DNA of 64,000 nt, taken from contig NZ_CP091508.1 in NCBI RefSeq assembly GCF_022870865.1, forward strand, positions 1,178,001 through 1,242,000, read 5' to 3'. Numbering within the stretch: the first letter of the stretch is position 1; every line of letters starts with the position of its first letter. The notes below the pieces were generated by a model that made no database searches, was not told the DNA's origin, and worked only from the letters and a program-made list of their open reading frames with translations. The stretch is from Uruburuella testudinis (lineage in GTDB: Bacteria > Pseudomonadota > Gammaproteobacteria > Burkholderiales > Neisseriaceae). Shown one piece after another: positions 15,849 through 24,739 of the stretch. The position numbers and the translations under genes were made by a program.

Positions 15849-17984
15849 TTAGGGGGTGCCGCTGTTGCGCGGGTTGAGCCATTGCCATTGCTCGCGCAGG
15901 GTTTCGGCCAAGGCGCGGCGCCTCTCTTCGGGGGTGCTCATGCCGTAGGTGAGGCGCTGAAAGTCGATGGTTACCGAGGGGTTGTCGATGGGGCCGCTGA
16001 TGGTGAGCGGTATCGGCTTGGCTTGGCGGTTGCGGGCGTTGTGGATAAACAGGTTTTCGGAAAGGGTTTGGCTGGCGAGGTCGGTGCGGCCGCTGCTGCG
16101 GATTTCCAGCCGCGGCGAGATCAGCTCGACGTTTTCGTGATAGTCGATGCCGTTTTCGATATGGCTGAGCATGGAAAAGCGGCTGAACGGGGTTTGCACG
16201 TCGGTGCGGCCGCTGCCGATGGCGGCGGCGTTGCTGGCGCGTTGCAGGATGTTGTCGAAATCAATGCCGAGCCAGGCGCCGTCGGATACGGTCAGTTGCA
16301 GGCTACCGTTCAGGCTGCGGGTGAGCTCGCTGCGGTTGCTGCCGCGGGCGGTGAGGTCGATAACAGCGTTGCCGTTGCCGCTGATGCTGCTGTAGGCAAA
16401 CAAATCTTGCAGCAGCGCTCTGATGTGCACGCCGGCGGCGTTTTGCTGCAAGTGGTAGGAAATCGGGTTGGTGTTGGCCATGCTGATGCCGCCTTCGGTG
16501 ATGCCGCCGTAAAGCCCGGCGCGAAAGCCGGATAAGGTGATGCGCTCGCGGTTGGCAAACAGGTGGCTGCTCAGGTTGTCGAATTGCAGACCGGGCATGC
16601 TGAGGCTGCCGATGGTGATTTCGGTATCGATAACGGGCGCTTTTTCATGCAGCAGCAGGGCGGGGTAAAGGCTGCCGGATTGCGCCTGCAAGTCTTGCCA
16701 ATAAGGGGCGAGGGCGAGTTTGTGCAGGTTGAGCCTGCCGCTGAGTGTCGGCGTGCCGTGCGGATTGGGGGTGTAGGCGGCGTTGAGTGCGGCCGGTTGG
16801 CGGTCGAACAGGCCTTGCAATCCGGTTTGCCAGCTGCCGTTGTGCTCGAGTGTGAAGGTGCCGGCCAGCTGGCTGTTGAAGCGCGGATCTGCTGCTTTGC
16901 CGAGGTTGTCTTGCAGGGTGGTGAGCTTGATGTCGGCACGCAGTTGCTGGTTTTTCTGCCAGGTGGCGGCGCCGGAAAGGTTGAATGTGGTCTGCCGGCT
17001 GCTGCTTTGCAGATTGTTGTTGATTTCAAATTCATCGATGGCGGCAATGCTCGGACGCAGGCTGATTCTGCCCAGCGCTAAGGAGCCGTTCCAATGCGCC
17101 GACTCGTTGCCGGCGGTGTAGACGGCGTTGATTTTGCCGATGTTCAGGTGGCGGTTGGCCCAAGTGGCGGCGGGGCTTTCGGCGGTGAGGTGCAGGTTGT
17201 GGAAAGGGCTGTCGGCACGCAGACGTATGTTTTGCAGCGTGAGGGTTTGCGCGGAGGGTTGCCAGCTCAGGCTGCTCTCGCTGTTGAGGCTGAACGGCTG
17301 CCCGTGTATGGCGCTGTCGGCCTGCAAGTGCAGCTGCGGTATGCGCCAGATACCGTTGTTTTGTTGCAAACTGCCTTCCGCCGACCAGGCGGCCGGGGCG
17401 GATGTATGGCTTTGGAGGGTGCCGCGGCTGCTGAAGGGGCGGCCTTCGTTGCTATCGTTGCCGATATCGGTATAAAAATCATTCAGATAATAGCTGCGCT
17501 CGGGCAGGTGGATATTGATGCGGCTGTCGGATACGCTCAGCCGGCCGGGTGCGGCCGTGTCGGTGTGTGACTGCCATAAGTCTTGCAGGCTCCAGCGCCC
17601 GTCGCTGTCGTGCAGCAGCTCGATTTCCGCTTGGCGCAGCTGCCATTTTTCAATTTCGGGGCGTGCCTGCCACAGGCTGCTCCAGCTGATGCCGATGCGC
17701 ATTTCTTTTACCATCACGGCGGCGGCTGCGCTGCCGGGTTTGGTAATCACCACGTTGTGCAGCGTGGCGGTGGGGCGGGGCAGCCAGCTGCGGCCGATGT
17801 TGCTGCTGAAGCGCACGCTGCGGCCGCTGCCCGCTACGGCATCGTCGGCCAGCGCGTGCAGGCGTTCGGGGCTGAAAAGCTGGTGCAGCGTCAGGTAAAG
17901 GCTGAGCACGGCCAAAATAAGGGCCATGCTGCCGAAGCTGATGAATTTCAGCCAAAATCTGCCTGAGCGCAAAAGACGAATCAT
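15849..17984 (-). CDS. AsmA-like inner-membrane protein
   Basis: Encodes 711 residues from the ATG at 17984 (MIRLLRSGRFWLKF). A single N-terminal membrane helix (SFGSMALILAVLSLYLTLHQLF, about 14-35) is followed by a long beta-rich periplasmic part. Family signs are PTATLHNVVITKPGSAAAAVMVKEMRIGISW near the start and, towards the C-terminus, GNGNAVIDLTARGSN, LNGSLQLTVSDGAWLGIDFDNIL and SEN-L-pattern repeats, the typical AsmA C-terminal layout. AsmA-like proteins affect outer membrane assembly and are proposed to move phospholipids between membranes. A longer in-frame start upstream would put 50 odd residues before the helix, so the 17984 start is preferred. It is divergent from the DAHP-synthase-like gene. 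Confidence 0.85.
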   Translation of the reverse strand: MIRLLRSGRFWLKFISFGSMALILAVLSLYLTLHQLFSPERLHALADDAVAGSGRSVRFSSNIGRSWLPRPTATLHNVVITKPGSAAAAVMVKEMRIGISWSSLWQARPEIEKWQLRQAEIELLHDSDGRWSLQDLWQSHTDTAAPGRLSVSDSRINIHLPERSYYLNDFYTDIGNDSNEGRPFSSRGTLQSHTSAPAAWSAEGSLQQNNGIWRIPQLHLQADSAIHGQPFSLNSESSLSWQPSAQTLTLQNIRLRADSPFHNLHLTAESPAATWANRHLNIGKINAVYTAGNESAHWNGSLALGRISLRPSIAAIDEFEINNNLQSSSRQTTFNLSGAATWQKNQQLRADIKLTTLQDNLGKAADPRFNSQLAGTFTLEHNGSWQTGLQGLFDRQPAALNAAYTPNPHGTPTLSGRLNLHKLALAPYWQDLQAQSGSLYPALLLHEKAPVIDTEITIGSLSMPGLQFDNLSSHLFANRERITLSGFRAGLYGGITEGGISMANTNPISYHLQQNAAGVHIRALLQDLFAYSSISGNGNAVIDLTARGSNRSELTRSLNGSLQLTVSDGAWLGIDFDNILQRASNAAAIGSGRTDVQTPFSRFSMLSHIENGIDYHENVELISPRLEIRSSGRTDLASQTLSENLFIHNARNRQAKPIPLTISGPIDNPSVTIDFQRLTYGMSTPEERRRALAETLREQWQWLNPRNSGTP

Positions 17985-18279
17985 GGGTGGATATAATCGG
18001 AAAAACAGCTTGGAGTATAACACACGCGTTTGGAAACATTGGCACGGCAAGGTGATTGTTGCTACTATGTAGCCGTTAAACTGCTGCTGCATCACGAAGC
18101 GGCGAGCCGGAGACGGTAGCAGCTTGTACGACAAGGTGAGACAGCGATGTAGGATGATGCAGTTGAACGGCTATCGTGCAATCAGCCAAATCGCCGGTTT
18201 TGTGTTTGGCGGCGTGATTTTTGCGTTGCCGTTTGTATGGTTCAAGCGGTGCGGCCCTTGAATATCCGGGAGCTTTATC

Positions 18280-19155
18280 ATGATTATTGTTATGCAGAAA
18301 CAGGCTTCGGGCGCCGCTATCGAGCGTGTGGTCGGGCTGATCCGCAGCCGCGGCCTGCAAGAGCATGTGTCGCGCGGGGAAGAGCGTACCATTATCGGCG
18401 CGGTGGGGGATGAGCGTGTGTTTCATCCGCACGAAATCGAGAGCCTGCCCGAAGTGGAGCGCGCCATCCGGGTGTTGAACGACTGGCGTATCGTCAGCCG
18501 TGAAGCACAGCCGCACGACAGCATCATTACGGTGCGCGGCGTGGCGTTCGGCGGCAGTAAAATGCTCGATATTGCCGCCACACCCGAGCGGGCGGCTGCG
18601 GCCGATGCGGTGTTTGCCGACCCTTTTTATCTGCCCTACAGCCCTTATGCCGACAGCGGTTATGGTGAGGAAAAAAACCAAATCCGCACCATGCAGGCGC
18701 TGATGCAGCAATATCATGCGGCAGGCAAACCGGTGATTGTGCGCATACGCGATGTCCGCCAAATTGCTCCCGCGCTCAATGCGCAGGCCGATATTTTATA
18801 TTTGGGCGGCGAATTGATGGGCAATCGGGCGCTGCAAGACGAAGTTGGCCGTCTGAATACGCCGGTGGTGTTGTGCAAAGACAAGCACCATCGGGTTGAC
18901 GAATGGCTGGTGGCCGCCGAACATGTGGCTTTGCGCGGCAATCACCACATTATTTTGGGCGAGGCGGGCACGCTCAGTTTTGAGCCTGAACATACTTACC
19001 GTTTGGATGTGGATGCGCTGGTGCGGGTGCGCAAGGCCAGCCATCTGCCTGTGATTGCCAACATCACCCGCCTGTGGCACGGCGATATGCCGCAAGAAAC
19101 GCTGTATAAATTGGCGATGGCGGCAGGGGCGAGTGGGGTGGTGAACAGCTTGTAA
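18280..19155 (+). CDS. Degenerate DAHP-synthase-like protein
   Basis: Encodes 291 residues. The start, MIIVMQKQASGAAIERVVGL to HVSRGEERTIIGAVGDE, is the ferredoxin-like regulatory domain of AroF-type (I-beta) DAHP synthases, followed by the connecting SREAQPHDSIITVRGVAFGG. The barrel that follows is shortened (family about 335-350). It lacks the AGPCxVES metal/PEP motif: at that position it reads MLDIAATPERAAA. Later pieces are recognisable: VVLCKDKHHRVDEWLVAAEHVALRGN (with a CKDK where active enzymes have LKR), and LPVIANITRLWHG (active enzymes have a PSH motif). It therefore probably does not make DAHP. The frame is intact and the start has a GGGAGC ribosome site, so the protein is likely expressed. 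Function unknown. Confidence 0.7.
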   Translation: MIIVMQKQASGAAIERVVGLIRSRGLQEHVSRGEERTIIGAVGDERVFHPHEIESLPEVERAIRVLNDWRIVSREAQPHDSIITVRGVAFGGSKMLDIAATPERAAAADAVFADPFYLPYSPYADSGYGEEKNQIRTMQALMQQYHAAGKPVIVRIRDVRQIAPALNAQADILYLGGELMGNRALQDEVGRLNTPVVLCKDKHHRVDEWLVAAEHVALRGNHHIILGEAGTLSFEPEHTYRLDVDALVRVRKASHLPVIANITRLWHGDMPQETLYKLAMAAGASGVVNSL

Positions 19156-19239
19156 GCGGTACGATCAAACCGCCGCCTTGTTGATCGTCAAACTCAAATA
19201 AAGGTATCACAAGGCAACAGCTTACTTTTGTGAATGGTT

Positions 19240-19280
19240 AAAGGCCGTCTGAAAACATAATTGTTTTCAGACGGCCTTTA
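19240..19280. terminator. Uptake-sequence hairpin after the DAHP-like gene
   Basis: AAAGGCCGTCTGAAAAC and its complement with a short AT loop form a long stem ending in TTTA; it can serve both convergent genes. Confidence 0.6.
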
Positions 19281-19291
19281 ATCATGAGCGC

Positions 19292-19447
19292 CTTGGGGTG
19301 CCCTGATGTGTCATAGATTATCATCTTTTTTGCGCTAAAAGCACATCTGCTGCGTTAAAAAGCCTCACAAGATGCTCAATCTTGCTGCGTTTTTTGCCTT
19401 GCATCTGCATTTCCGGGAGCAAAAATCCCCTGATAAACAACAGTCAA
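19292..19447. mobile_element. MITE-like element, degenerate copy C
   Basis: Keeps the core (GCTAAAAGCACATCTGCTGCG, the GCTCAATCTTGCTGCG palindrome arm, AAAAATCCCCTGATAAAC) but its ends have drifted from the CTAGGGTGTCC consensus. Confidence 0.65.
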
Positions 19448-19469
19448 ACCGATTCGGCAGGTTTTCCGC

Positions 19470-20150
19470 TCAGTTTTCGTTGTCTTCGTCGCCGTAATAT
19501 TTGACGCCGATTTTAATCGGTGCGCGGCCTTGTGATTTGCGGTGGTGGTTGGAATCGCGCAGCGAATAGGCGCAGCCGCAGTATTCCTGCTGATAAAAAT
19601 GCTCGCGCTTGCTGATTTCAATCATGCGCGCGCTGCCGCCGCCTTTGCGCCAGTTGTATTCCCAATATTGCAAACCGGGGTATTTTTCAGCCGCACGCAC
19701 GCCGCAGTCGTTGATTTGGTTCATGTTTTTCCAGCGCGAAATGCCCAGGCTGCTGGTGATGACGGGAAAGCCGTGTTCGTGGGCATAAAGGGCGGTGCGC
19801 TCGAAGCGCATATCGAAACACATGGTGCAGCGGCGGCCGCGTTCGGGGTCCATTTCCATGCCTTTGGCGCGCTCGAACCAGTTGTCGACATCGTAATCGG
19901 CATCGATAAACGGGATGTTGTGTTTTTCGGCGAAGGCGATGTTTTCGTTTTTGCGGATTTCGTATTCTTTTTTCGGGTGGATGTTGGGGTTGTAAAAATA
20001 AATCGTAAAATCAATGCCCGAAGCGAGCATGGCTTCCATCACTTCGCCGGAGCAGGGCGCGCAGCAGGAATGCAGCAGCACTTTTTTGTGGCCGCCGGGC
20101 GGCACCAGCTCGGGGCGCTCGAAAGGTTTTTGGTCGGAGGTGTTACTCAT
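19470..20150 (-). CDS. queH: Epoxyqueuosine reductase QueH
   Basis: Encodes 226 residues. It reduces epoxyqueuosine to queuosine in the wobble base of tRNAs, the job QueG does in other bacteria. The family motifs are all present: [13 protein letters not shown] (adjacent cysteines C29 and C30, then C33), [55 protein letters not shown] and [12 protein letters not shown]. These cysteines bind an iron-sulphur cluster and a second metal. The ATG at 20150 ([13 protein letters not shown]) is chosen since the extra upstream codons run through a pair of uptake sequences. The C-terminus, rich in acidic residues, ends YYGDEDNEN. Confidence 0.94.
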   Translation of the reverse strand: MSNTSDQKPFERPELVPPGGHKKVLLHSCCAPCSGEVMEAMLASGIDFTIYFYNPNIHPKKEYEIRKNENIAFAEKHNIPFIDADYDVDNWFERAKGMEMDPERGRRCTMCFDMRFERTALYAHEHGFPVITSSLGISRWKNMNQINDCGVRAAEKYPGLQYWEYNWRKGGGSARMIEISKREHFYQQEYCGCAYSLRDSNHHRKSQGRAPIKIGVKYYGDEDNEN

Positions 20151-20292
20151 GGTGTGGTGTTCTTTATGCGTGTGACAAAAGCGTTTCAGACGGCCTTTTC
20201 TCAAATAAAGGCCGTCTGAAAAGTGTTGAGGCATTATTTTAGCAGAACAATGCCTTATCGTAAAAGTAACCAATGCCTGAAAGCGCTAAAAC

Positions 20293-21420
20293 TTATTTCA
20301 CTTTAGCCAGCGTATCGGCAAAGGCGGCCACGGCGCGGTCGATGTTTTGCAGCTTGTCTAAGCCAAACAGGCCGAGGCGGAAGGTGGAAAAATCGCTGCG
20401 CTCGCCGCATTGCAGCGGCACGCCTGAGGCAATCTGCATGCCTTGTGCCGCAAATGCCTTGCCGTTTTGAATGTCGGGATCAGTGGTGTAGCTTACCACC
20501 ACGCCGGGGGCTTCGAAGCCGGGCGCAGCCACGCTGGGGAAGCCTTGCTCGGCCAGCAGCGCACGCATTTTCTGCCCCAATTCGGTTTGCGCGGCTTTGA
20601 GGGTGTCGAAACCGATGGCTTCGGCTTCGCGTATCACATCGCGCAAAACCAGCAGCGCATCGGTTGGCATGGTGGCGTGATAAGCGTGGCCGCCGTTTTC
20701 AAAAGCCTGCATGATGGCGAGCCATTTTTTCAAATCGAGCGCAAAGCTGTCGGATTCGCTAGCCTGCACTTTTTGATAAGCGGCTTCGTTCAACATCACC
20801 AGGCCGCAGCAGGGGGAGCCGCTCCAGCCTTTTTGCGGTGCGGAAATCAATACATCAATGCCGAGTGCGGCCATATCCAGCCAGATGCAGCCCGAAGCGA
20901 TGCAATCGATAACCAGCAAACCGCCGACGGCGTGCACAGCATCGGCCAGCGCTTTGATGTAATCATCAGGCAACATGATGCCGGAAGCGGTTTCTACGTG
21001 CGGTGCAAACACTACGGCGGGGCGGTATTCGGCAATCGCCGCGGCCACTTCTTCAATCGGTGCGGGCGCAAACGGCGCTTGGGCTTCATCGCTCTGACGG
21101 GCGGTAAACACGCACGTATCGGCGGCAATGCGGCCTTGTTCGAGAATCTGCGTCCAACGGAAGCTGAAAAAGCCGTTGCGGATAATCAGGCATTTTTCAT
21201 CCCGTGCCAGCTGCCGCGCCACCGCTTCCATGCCTGATGTGCCGCTGCCGGGAATCACTGCCGCATAATCGGCGGCATACACTTTTTTCAGCGTGGCGGC
21301 AATCTCGCGCAAGGTCGTCTGAAACTTTTGCGACATATGGTTTAAGGCGCGGTCGGTGTAAACCACCGAATATTCGAGCAGGCCGTCTTCATCAATTTCG
21401 GGGCGGGGCAGGGTGGTCAT
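20293..21420 (-). CDS. Class V aminotransferase, alanine-glyoxylate/serine-pyruvate type
   Basis: Encodes 375 residues of a fold-type I PLP enzyme. Motifs: VIPGSGTSGMEAVARQL (cofactor phosphate region, 56-72), HVETASGIMLP (about 141-151), LLVIDCIASGCIWLDM with the PLP-ring aspartate D172, and the Schiff-base lysine K197 in SAPQKGWSGSP. The YHATMPTDALLVLRDVI segment is typical of this group. Members move amino groups from alanine, serine or aspartate to glyoxylate or pyruvate; the substrate here cannot be fixed from sequence. It stands alone, between the queH 5' end and an uptake-sequence hairpin, with a normal ribosome site (GGAGAACC) before its ATG. Confidence 0.88.
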   Translation of the reverse strand: MTTLPRPEIDEDGLLEYSVVYTDRALNHMSQKFQTTLREIAATLKKVYAADYAAVIPGSGTSGMEAVARQLARDEKCLIIRNGFFSFRWTQILEQGRIAADTCVFTARQSDEAQAPFAPAPIEEVAAAIAEYRPAVVFAPHVETASGIMLPDDYIKALADAVHAVGGLLVIDCIASGCIWLDMAALGIDVLISAPQKGWSGSPCCGLVMLNEAAYQKVQASESDSFALDLKKWLAIMQAFENGGHAYHATMPTDALLVLRDVIREAEAIGFDTLKAAQTELGQKMRALLAEQGFPSVAAPGFEAPGVVVSYTTDPDIQNGKAFAAQGMQIASGVPLQCGERSDFSTFRLGLFGLDKLQNIDRAVAAFADTLAKVK

Positions 21421-21480
21421 GCAGGTTCTCCGTTTGTTGTAGTGATGTGTTGACGGATATTAGCATCAATACGCACAAGC

Positions 21481-21521
21481 TTAAAGGCCGTCTGAACCTC
21501 ATATTTTCAGACGGCCTTTAA
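21481..21521 (-). terminator. Uptake-sequence hairpin after the DsbA-like gene
   Basis: TTAAAGGCCGTCTGAA and its complement around an AT-rich loop, about 27 bp past the stop of the DsbA-like gene. Confidence 0.6.
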
Positions 21522-21547
21522 TAAGCGCACGGTTGCTCGGATGCTGG

Positions 21548-22183
21548 TCAGACAAGCTGCCGTATTTGCGCGGGCAGTTGTGCCAAATCACCAAACAGCA
21601 ATTTGCCGGGCAAGGCTTGCGGCAGGATGTGCTGGCCGGCAGGTTGAACCAGCAGTTGCGGTACACCTTGCAAGCCCAAACTTTGTGCGCATGCGCGGCC
21701 CTCGCTGATACGTGTTTGTGCCGCAACGCGGGTGGCAGGACGGGTGATGATAGCGGCGGCTTCGTGCAAATCAAGTGCTTGCAGAATATCAGCCAACACG
21801 TCAGCATCAGTTACATCACGCCCATCGACATAACGTGCAGTTTGGAATGCGGCGAGGGCGCTCAACTCTCGCTCGGGGCGATGTAAGGCAACCGCCGTCA
21901 GCGCATCGACCATAGGGGTGGAATCGAATCCGGTGTTGGAACCTAATACATTTTCACGGTAGGCATCGGAAAATACTTGGCCGGTGAGCGCGGCGATTTG
22001 TTGGTCGTTGCGCCGGGCGTGGGCGGCAAAATCAGCATCAATCGTGCGTCCGGGTTGGCAAAACAGTCCGGTGGGCAGGGCGCGGAGGTGGAAATCCGCT
22101 TGCGCGGCCAATAGGCGGATGGCAGGGGCGGCGCCATAGCACCAACCGCACAGCGGGTCGAACAGATAAGTGAGGTTTACCAT
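21548..22183 (-). CDS. DsbA-family thioredoxin-like protein, cytosolic
   Basis: Encodes 211 residues with no signal peptide. It opens MVNLTYLFDPLCGWCYGAAPAI: a beta strand leading straight into a CGWC redox pair (C12, C15), like the FrnE/HCCA-isomerase branch of the DsbA family. A helical insertion follows, and the conserved cis-proline loop appears as LGLQGVPQLLVQP near 177-189. Its start overlaps the stop of the upstream MBL-like gene by 7 bp, so the two are translated together. A role in disulphide or glutathione-linked chemistry is likely; the substrate is unknown. Confidence 0.8.
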   Translation of the reverse strand: MVNLTYLFDPLCGWCYGAAPAIRLLAAQADFHLRALPTGLFCQPGRTIDADFAAHARRNDQQIAALTGQVFSDAYRENVLGSNTGFDSTPMVDALTAVALHRPERELSALAAFQTARYVDGRDVTDADVLADILQALDLHEAAAIITRPATRVAAQTRISEGRACAQSLGLQGVPQLLVQPAGQHILPQALPGKLLFGDLAQLPAQIRQLV

Positions 22184-23040
22184 TTCATTTCGCCTTTGTT
22201 GACTTTGGCGCCCAGTTCGAGATTGATTTGGCCGCCGAGATCGGGATAGGCTTTTTGCATGTTGTCAATCAATGCTGTGCTGTTTGGGCTGGCGGCCAGC
22301 TTCTGCTCGAAAGTGTTGAGGTAATCGCGGGTGTGGCGGATGGCTGATGCATCATATTGAGCACCTGCCTGTGCATGGCCGGGAATCACGGTTTGGGGTT
22401 GCAGCGCGGCCATTTCATCCAGCTGCTGCCGCCATGCGCGGCGCTGTGCGGCGGTGGCGGTGTCGGCCGTCCAAACGTGCATATTGCCGAATACGCCGAT
22501 GTTGCCGGTAAGGGTTTTGATGGAGGGAATCCACACATACGGGCGGTGCGCCAATATGCCGGTGGTGCCGCGGATTTCAATGGTTTTGCCTTCCAGCGTG
22601 AGTGTGTTGCCGGTGAGCGGGGTGGGCAGCAGCGGTTTCACCGGCGCGTTGGCGCCCATGCGCGGCGACCATGTAGCCAGCTTGGCGGGCAGTTTGGCTT
22701 TGATTTTCTCCACTACGGCGGGGGTGGCTACCACTTTTGCTTCAGGAAAAATCTGTTTCAATGTTTCTGCGCCGAAATAATAATCAGGGTCGGCCTGGCT
22801 GACTAAGATGGTGGTGAGCTGCTTGTTGCTGTCTAATACGTTGGCGGCAATCCGCAAAGCATCGGCGCGGGTAAAGCCGGCATCGATGACCACGGCTTCT
22901 TTTTCGCCGCTGATTAAGGTGGAGTTAACACTGAAGCTTTCCGGCGAGGCGTTGTAAACTTTTACCTGCAAATCTTCGGCTTGGGTGAAGGCGGTAGCCA
23001 GCATCAGCGTGGCGGCAAAAATAGGGGTTTTGATGTTCAT
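22177..23040 (-). CDS. Periplasmic metallo-beta-lactamase-fold protein with altered metal motif
   Basis: Encodes 287 residues. The first 21 (MNIKTPIFAATLMLATAFTQA) are a Sec signal peptide. The fold is recognisable from NSTLISGEKEAVVIDAGFTRADA and, later, IPGHAQAG. The metal-binding HxHxDH is replaced: the matching position reads VSQADPDYYFGAE (about 88-100). The second-site histidine in GH is kept, but the first zinc cluster is gone. Some annotated MBL-fold proteins share this SxADPDxYFG form, so the change may define a subfamily rather than decay. The gene overlaps the DsbA-like gene that follows by 7 bp. Substrate unknown. Confidence 0.78.
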   Translation of the reverse strand: MNIKTPIFAATLMLATAFTQAEDLQVKVYNASPESFSVNSTLISGEKEAVVIDAGFTRADALRIAANVLDSNKQLTTILVSQADPDYYFGAETLKQIFPEAKVVATPAVVEKIKAKLPAKLATWSPRMGANAPVKPLLPTPLTGNTLTLEGKTIEIRGTTGILAHRPYVWIPSIKTLTGNIGVFGNMHVWTADTATAAQRRAWRQQLDEMAALQPQTVIPGHAQAGAQYDASAIRHTRDYLNTFEQKLAASPNSTALIDNMQKAYPDLGGQINLELGAKVNKGEMKW

Positions 23041-23176
23041 GCGGATAATCCTTTATTTTGGGGTGTGTGATAAGAAAGTGCGATTGTAGACGGAAACGGT
23101 GGAAAGATTAAGTGGCAATGGCTGATTTGATTGTTTAGTTTTTCTAATGAATTGCGGTGTGGCTTTGCTGCAAATC

Positions 23177-23213
23177 TAAGGCCGTCTGAAAATATATTTT
23201 CAGACGGCCTTAG
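23177..23213 (-). terminator. Uptake-sequence hairpin after purM
   Basis: TAAGGCCGTCTGAAAATA and its exact complement with almost no loop, about 30 bp past the purM stop. Confidence 0.65.
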
Positions 23214-23230
23214 GGTGTCCGGACACCCTG
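23210..23230. mobile_element. MITE-like element, fused terminal repeats only (remnant D)
   Basis: TTAGGGTGTCC directly joined to GGACACCCTGGG: both terminal repeats of the MITE with nothing between, as if the core had been deleted. Confidence 0.6.
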
Positions 23231-23243
23231 GGTTGCGGAAAGC

Positions 23244-24278
23244 TTAAGCGACCTGGGTTTGGTGCTCGTCGCCTTGGCGCTCGCGGATTTCGCCGAGGCG
23301 GTAAACGGTTTCGCCTTGTTCGGTTAAGAATGCCTGCACGGCGTCGGCATCTTCTTTTGCGATGATGACGGCCATGCCGATGCCGCAGTTGAAGGTGCGG
23401 TACATTTCCTGCGCGTCAACGTTGCCGGCCTGTTGCAGCCATTGAAACAGCTTGGGCATTTCCCATGCTGCGGCATCGATTTGGGCAACGGTGTGTTCGG
23501 GCAATACGCGCGGTATGTTTTCGGTGATGCCGCCGCCGGTAATGTGTGCCATGCCTTTGATGGTGAATTGCTTGAGCGCGGCCAGAATCGGTTTGACATA
23601 CAGGCGGGTGGGGGCGATGATGGCTTGGCGCAGGGTTTTGCCGCCGTCAAACGGGGCATCTAAATCGGGTTGGTCGCGCTCGATGATTTTGCGTACGAGG
23701 GAATAGCCGTTGGAGTGGGCGCCGTTGGAGGCTAAGCCCAATATCACGTCGCCGGGCACGATGCTGCGGCCGTTAATCACTTGGTCTTTTTCTACTACGC
23801 CGACGGCGAAACCGGCAAGGTCGTATTCGCCTTCGGGATACATGCCGGGCATTTCGGCGGTTTCGCCGCCGATCAGGGCGCAGCCGGATGCTTCGCAGCC
23901 TTGGGCGATGCCTTTAATGACATCGGTGGCGCGGGCAACGTCGAGTTTGCCGCAGGCGAAATAGTCGAGGAAAAACAGCGGCTCTGCGCCTTGCACCAGA
24001 ATATCGTTAACGCTCATGGCGACAAGGTCGATGCCGACGGTGTCGTGTTTGTCCCAATCGAAAGCGAGTTTGAGCTTGGTGCCCACGCCGTCGGTGCCGG
24101 AAACCAGAACCGGATGGCGGTATTTTTTGCTGATTTCCACCAGCGCGCCGAAGCCGCCCAAATCACCCAATACTTCGGGGCGCATGGTGCGTTTGGCAAA
24201 GGGTTTGATGTTTTCAACCAATTGGTCGCCGGCATCGATATCGACACCTGCATCGCGGTAGCTCAATGAATCGCTCAT
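23244..24278 (-). CDS. purM: Phosphoribosylformylglycinamidine cyclo-ligase
   Basis: Encodes 344 residues, the family length. It closes the imidazole ring in purine synthesis, converting FGAM and ATP to AIR. Motifs: [43 protein letters not shown] (about 60-75), [57 protein letters not shown], and [16 protein letters not shown]. All are intact. It lies alone between two uptake-sequence hairpins, on the minus strand. Nothing unusual. Confidence 0.97.
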   Translation of the reverse strand: MSDSLSYRDAGVDIDAGDQLVENIKPFAKRTMRPEVLGDLGGFGALVEISKKYRHPVLVSGTDGVGTKLKLAFDWDKHDTVGIDLVAMSVNDILVQGAEPLFFLDYFACGKLDVARATDVIKGIAQGCEASGCALIGGETAEMPGMYPEGEYDLAGFAVGVVEKDQVINGRSIVPGDVILGLASNGAHSNGYSLVRKIIERDQPDLDAPFDGGKTLRQAIIAPTRLYVKPILAALKQFTIKGMAHITGGGITENIPRVLPEHTVAQIDAAAWEMPKLFQWLQQAGNVDAQEMYRTFNCGIGMAVIIAKEDADAVQAFLTEQGETVYRLGEIRERQGDEHQTQVA

Positions 24279-24401
24279 GTGGCAGGGCTTTCTTCGGGTG
24301 GGTAAAAGTCGGTGCTTATTTTACCTGATTTTAACGGGCTGTTGTTTGTGCCGGCCAAATAATTTCAGACGGCCTCTGCTGTCATAGCCGCTTAATTTAA
24401 T

Positions 24402-24468
24402 AGCTATTCATAAAAATAACCTGACTGCGTCGGCTTGCCTTGTTTGCTTGCTTTTATGAATGGGTGTG
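24402..24468. repeat. ATTCACAAAA-type intergenic repeat
   Basis: Begins AGCTATTCATAAAAATAACC and ends GCTTGCTTTTATGAATGGG, an imperfect inverted pair around GCGTCGGCTTGCCTTG. Same family as 11263, 40839, 45525, 59688 and 61798. Confidence 0.65.
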
Positions 24469-24484
24469 ATTCTGCAAACAAGCC

Positions 24485-24520
24485 GGGCCGTCTGAACGCA
24501 TTTTCTTTCAGACGGCCTTT
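24485..24520 (-). terminator. Uptake-sequence hairpin downstream of smc
   Basis: GGGCCGTCTGAACGC and TTTCAGACGGCCTTT inverted pair with a short loop, about 215 bp past the smc stop. Confidence 0.5.
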
Positions 24521-24544
24521 GTATGGGCAGGGTTTTTGTGAACT

Positions 24545-24655
24545 ACACTCTGTTACGTGGGTTTGGGATAAGATAATTCATGAGATATAGAATCCTTCAC
24601 GATTTTACCCCACCCTAACCCTTTCCCGTTGGGTCGGGGGAGGGAACAGAGTGCA
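24545..24655. repeat. Dispersed repeat shared with 9690-9810 (inverted)
   Basis: Runs TTTGGGATAAGATAATTCATGAG, then a CCTTCACGATTTTACCCC stretch, then CCCTAACCCTTTCCCGTTGGG and GGGAGGGAACAGAGTGC. The reverse complement of 9690-9810 matches it closely. A first part (GTGAGTTTGGGATAAGGTAAT) recurs at 54111-54140. Confidence 0.75.
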
Positions 24656-24686
24656 GTAGTAGCAACCGAATGCGACGCTTGCCGGC

Positions 24687-24739
24687 TGCATTTCCAGAAG
24701 CAAAAATCCCCTCATAAACGACACATCAGGACACCCTAG
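24687..24739. mobile_element. MITE-like element, half copy E at the smc stop
   Basis: Right half only: CTGCATTTCCAGAAGCAAAA to ATCAGGACACCCTAG. Its terminal CTAG supplies the smc stop codon (TAG on the minus strand). Confidence 0.7.

Larger units (their letters stand above)
24279..24735. other. Intergenic region with several repeats, purM-smc
   Basis: No gene seen. It contains an ATTCACAAAA-type repeat (24402-24468), an uptake-sequence hairpin (24485-24520), the inverted partner of the 9690-9810 repeat (24545-24655) and half a MITE-like element (24687-24739). Confidence 0.7.

Noticed and set aside
16000..17970. Plus-strand frames up to 217 codons opposite the AsmA-like gene
   Set aside because: Ala/Gly/Val-rich shadow translations without motifs; the AsmA-like frame has a membrane helix and family order.
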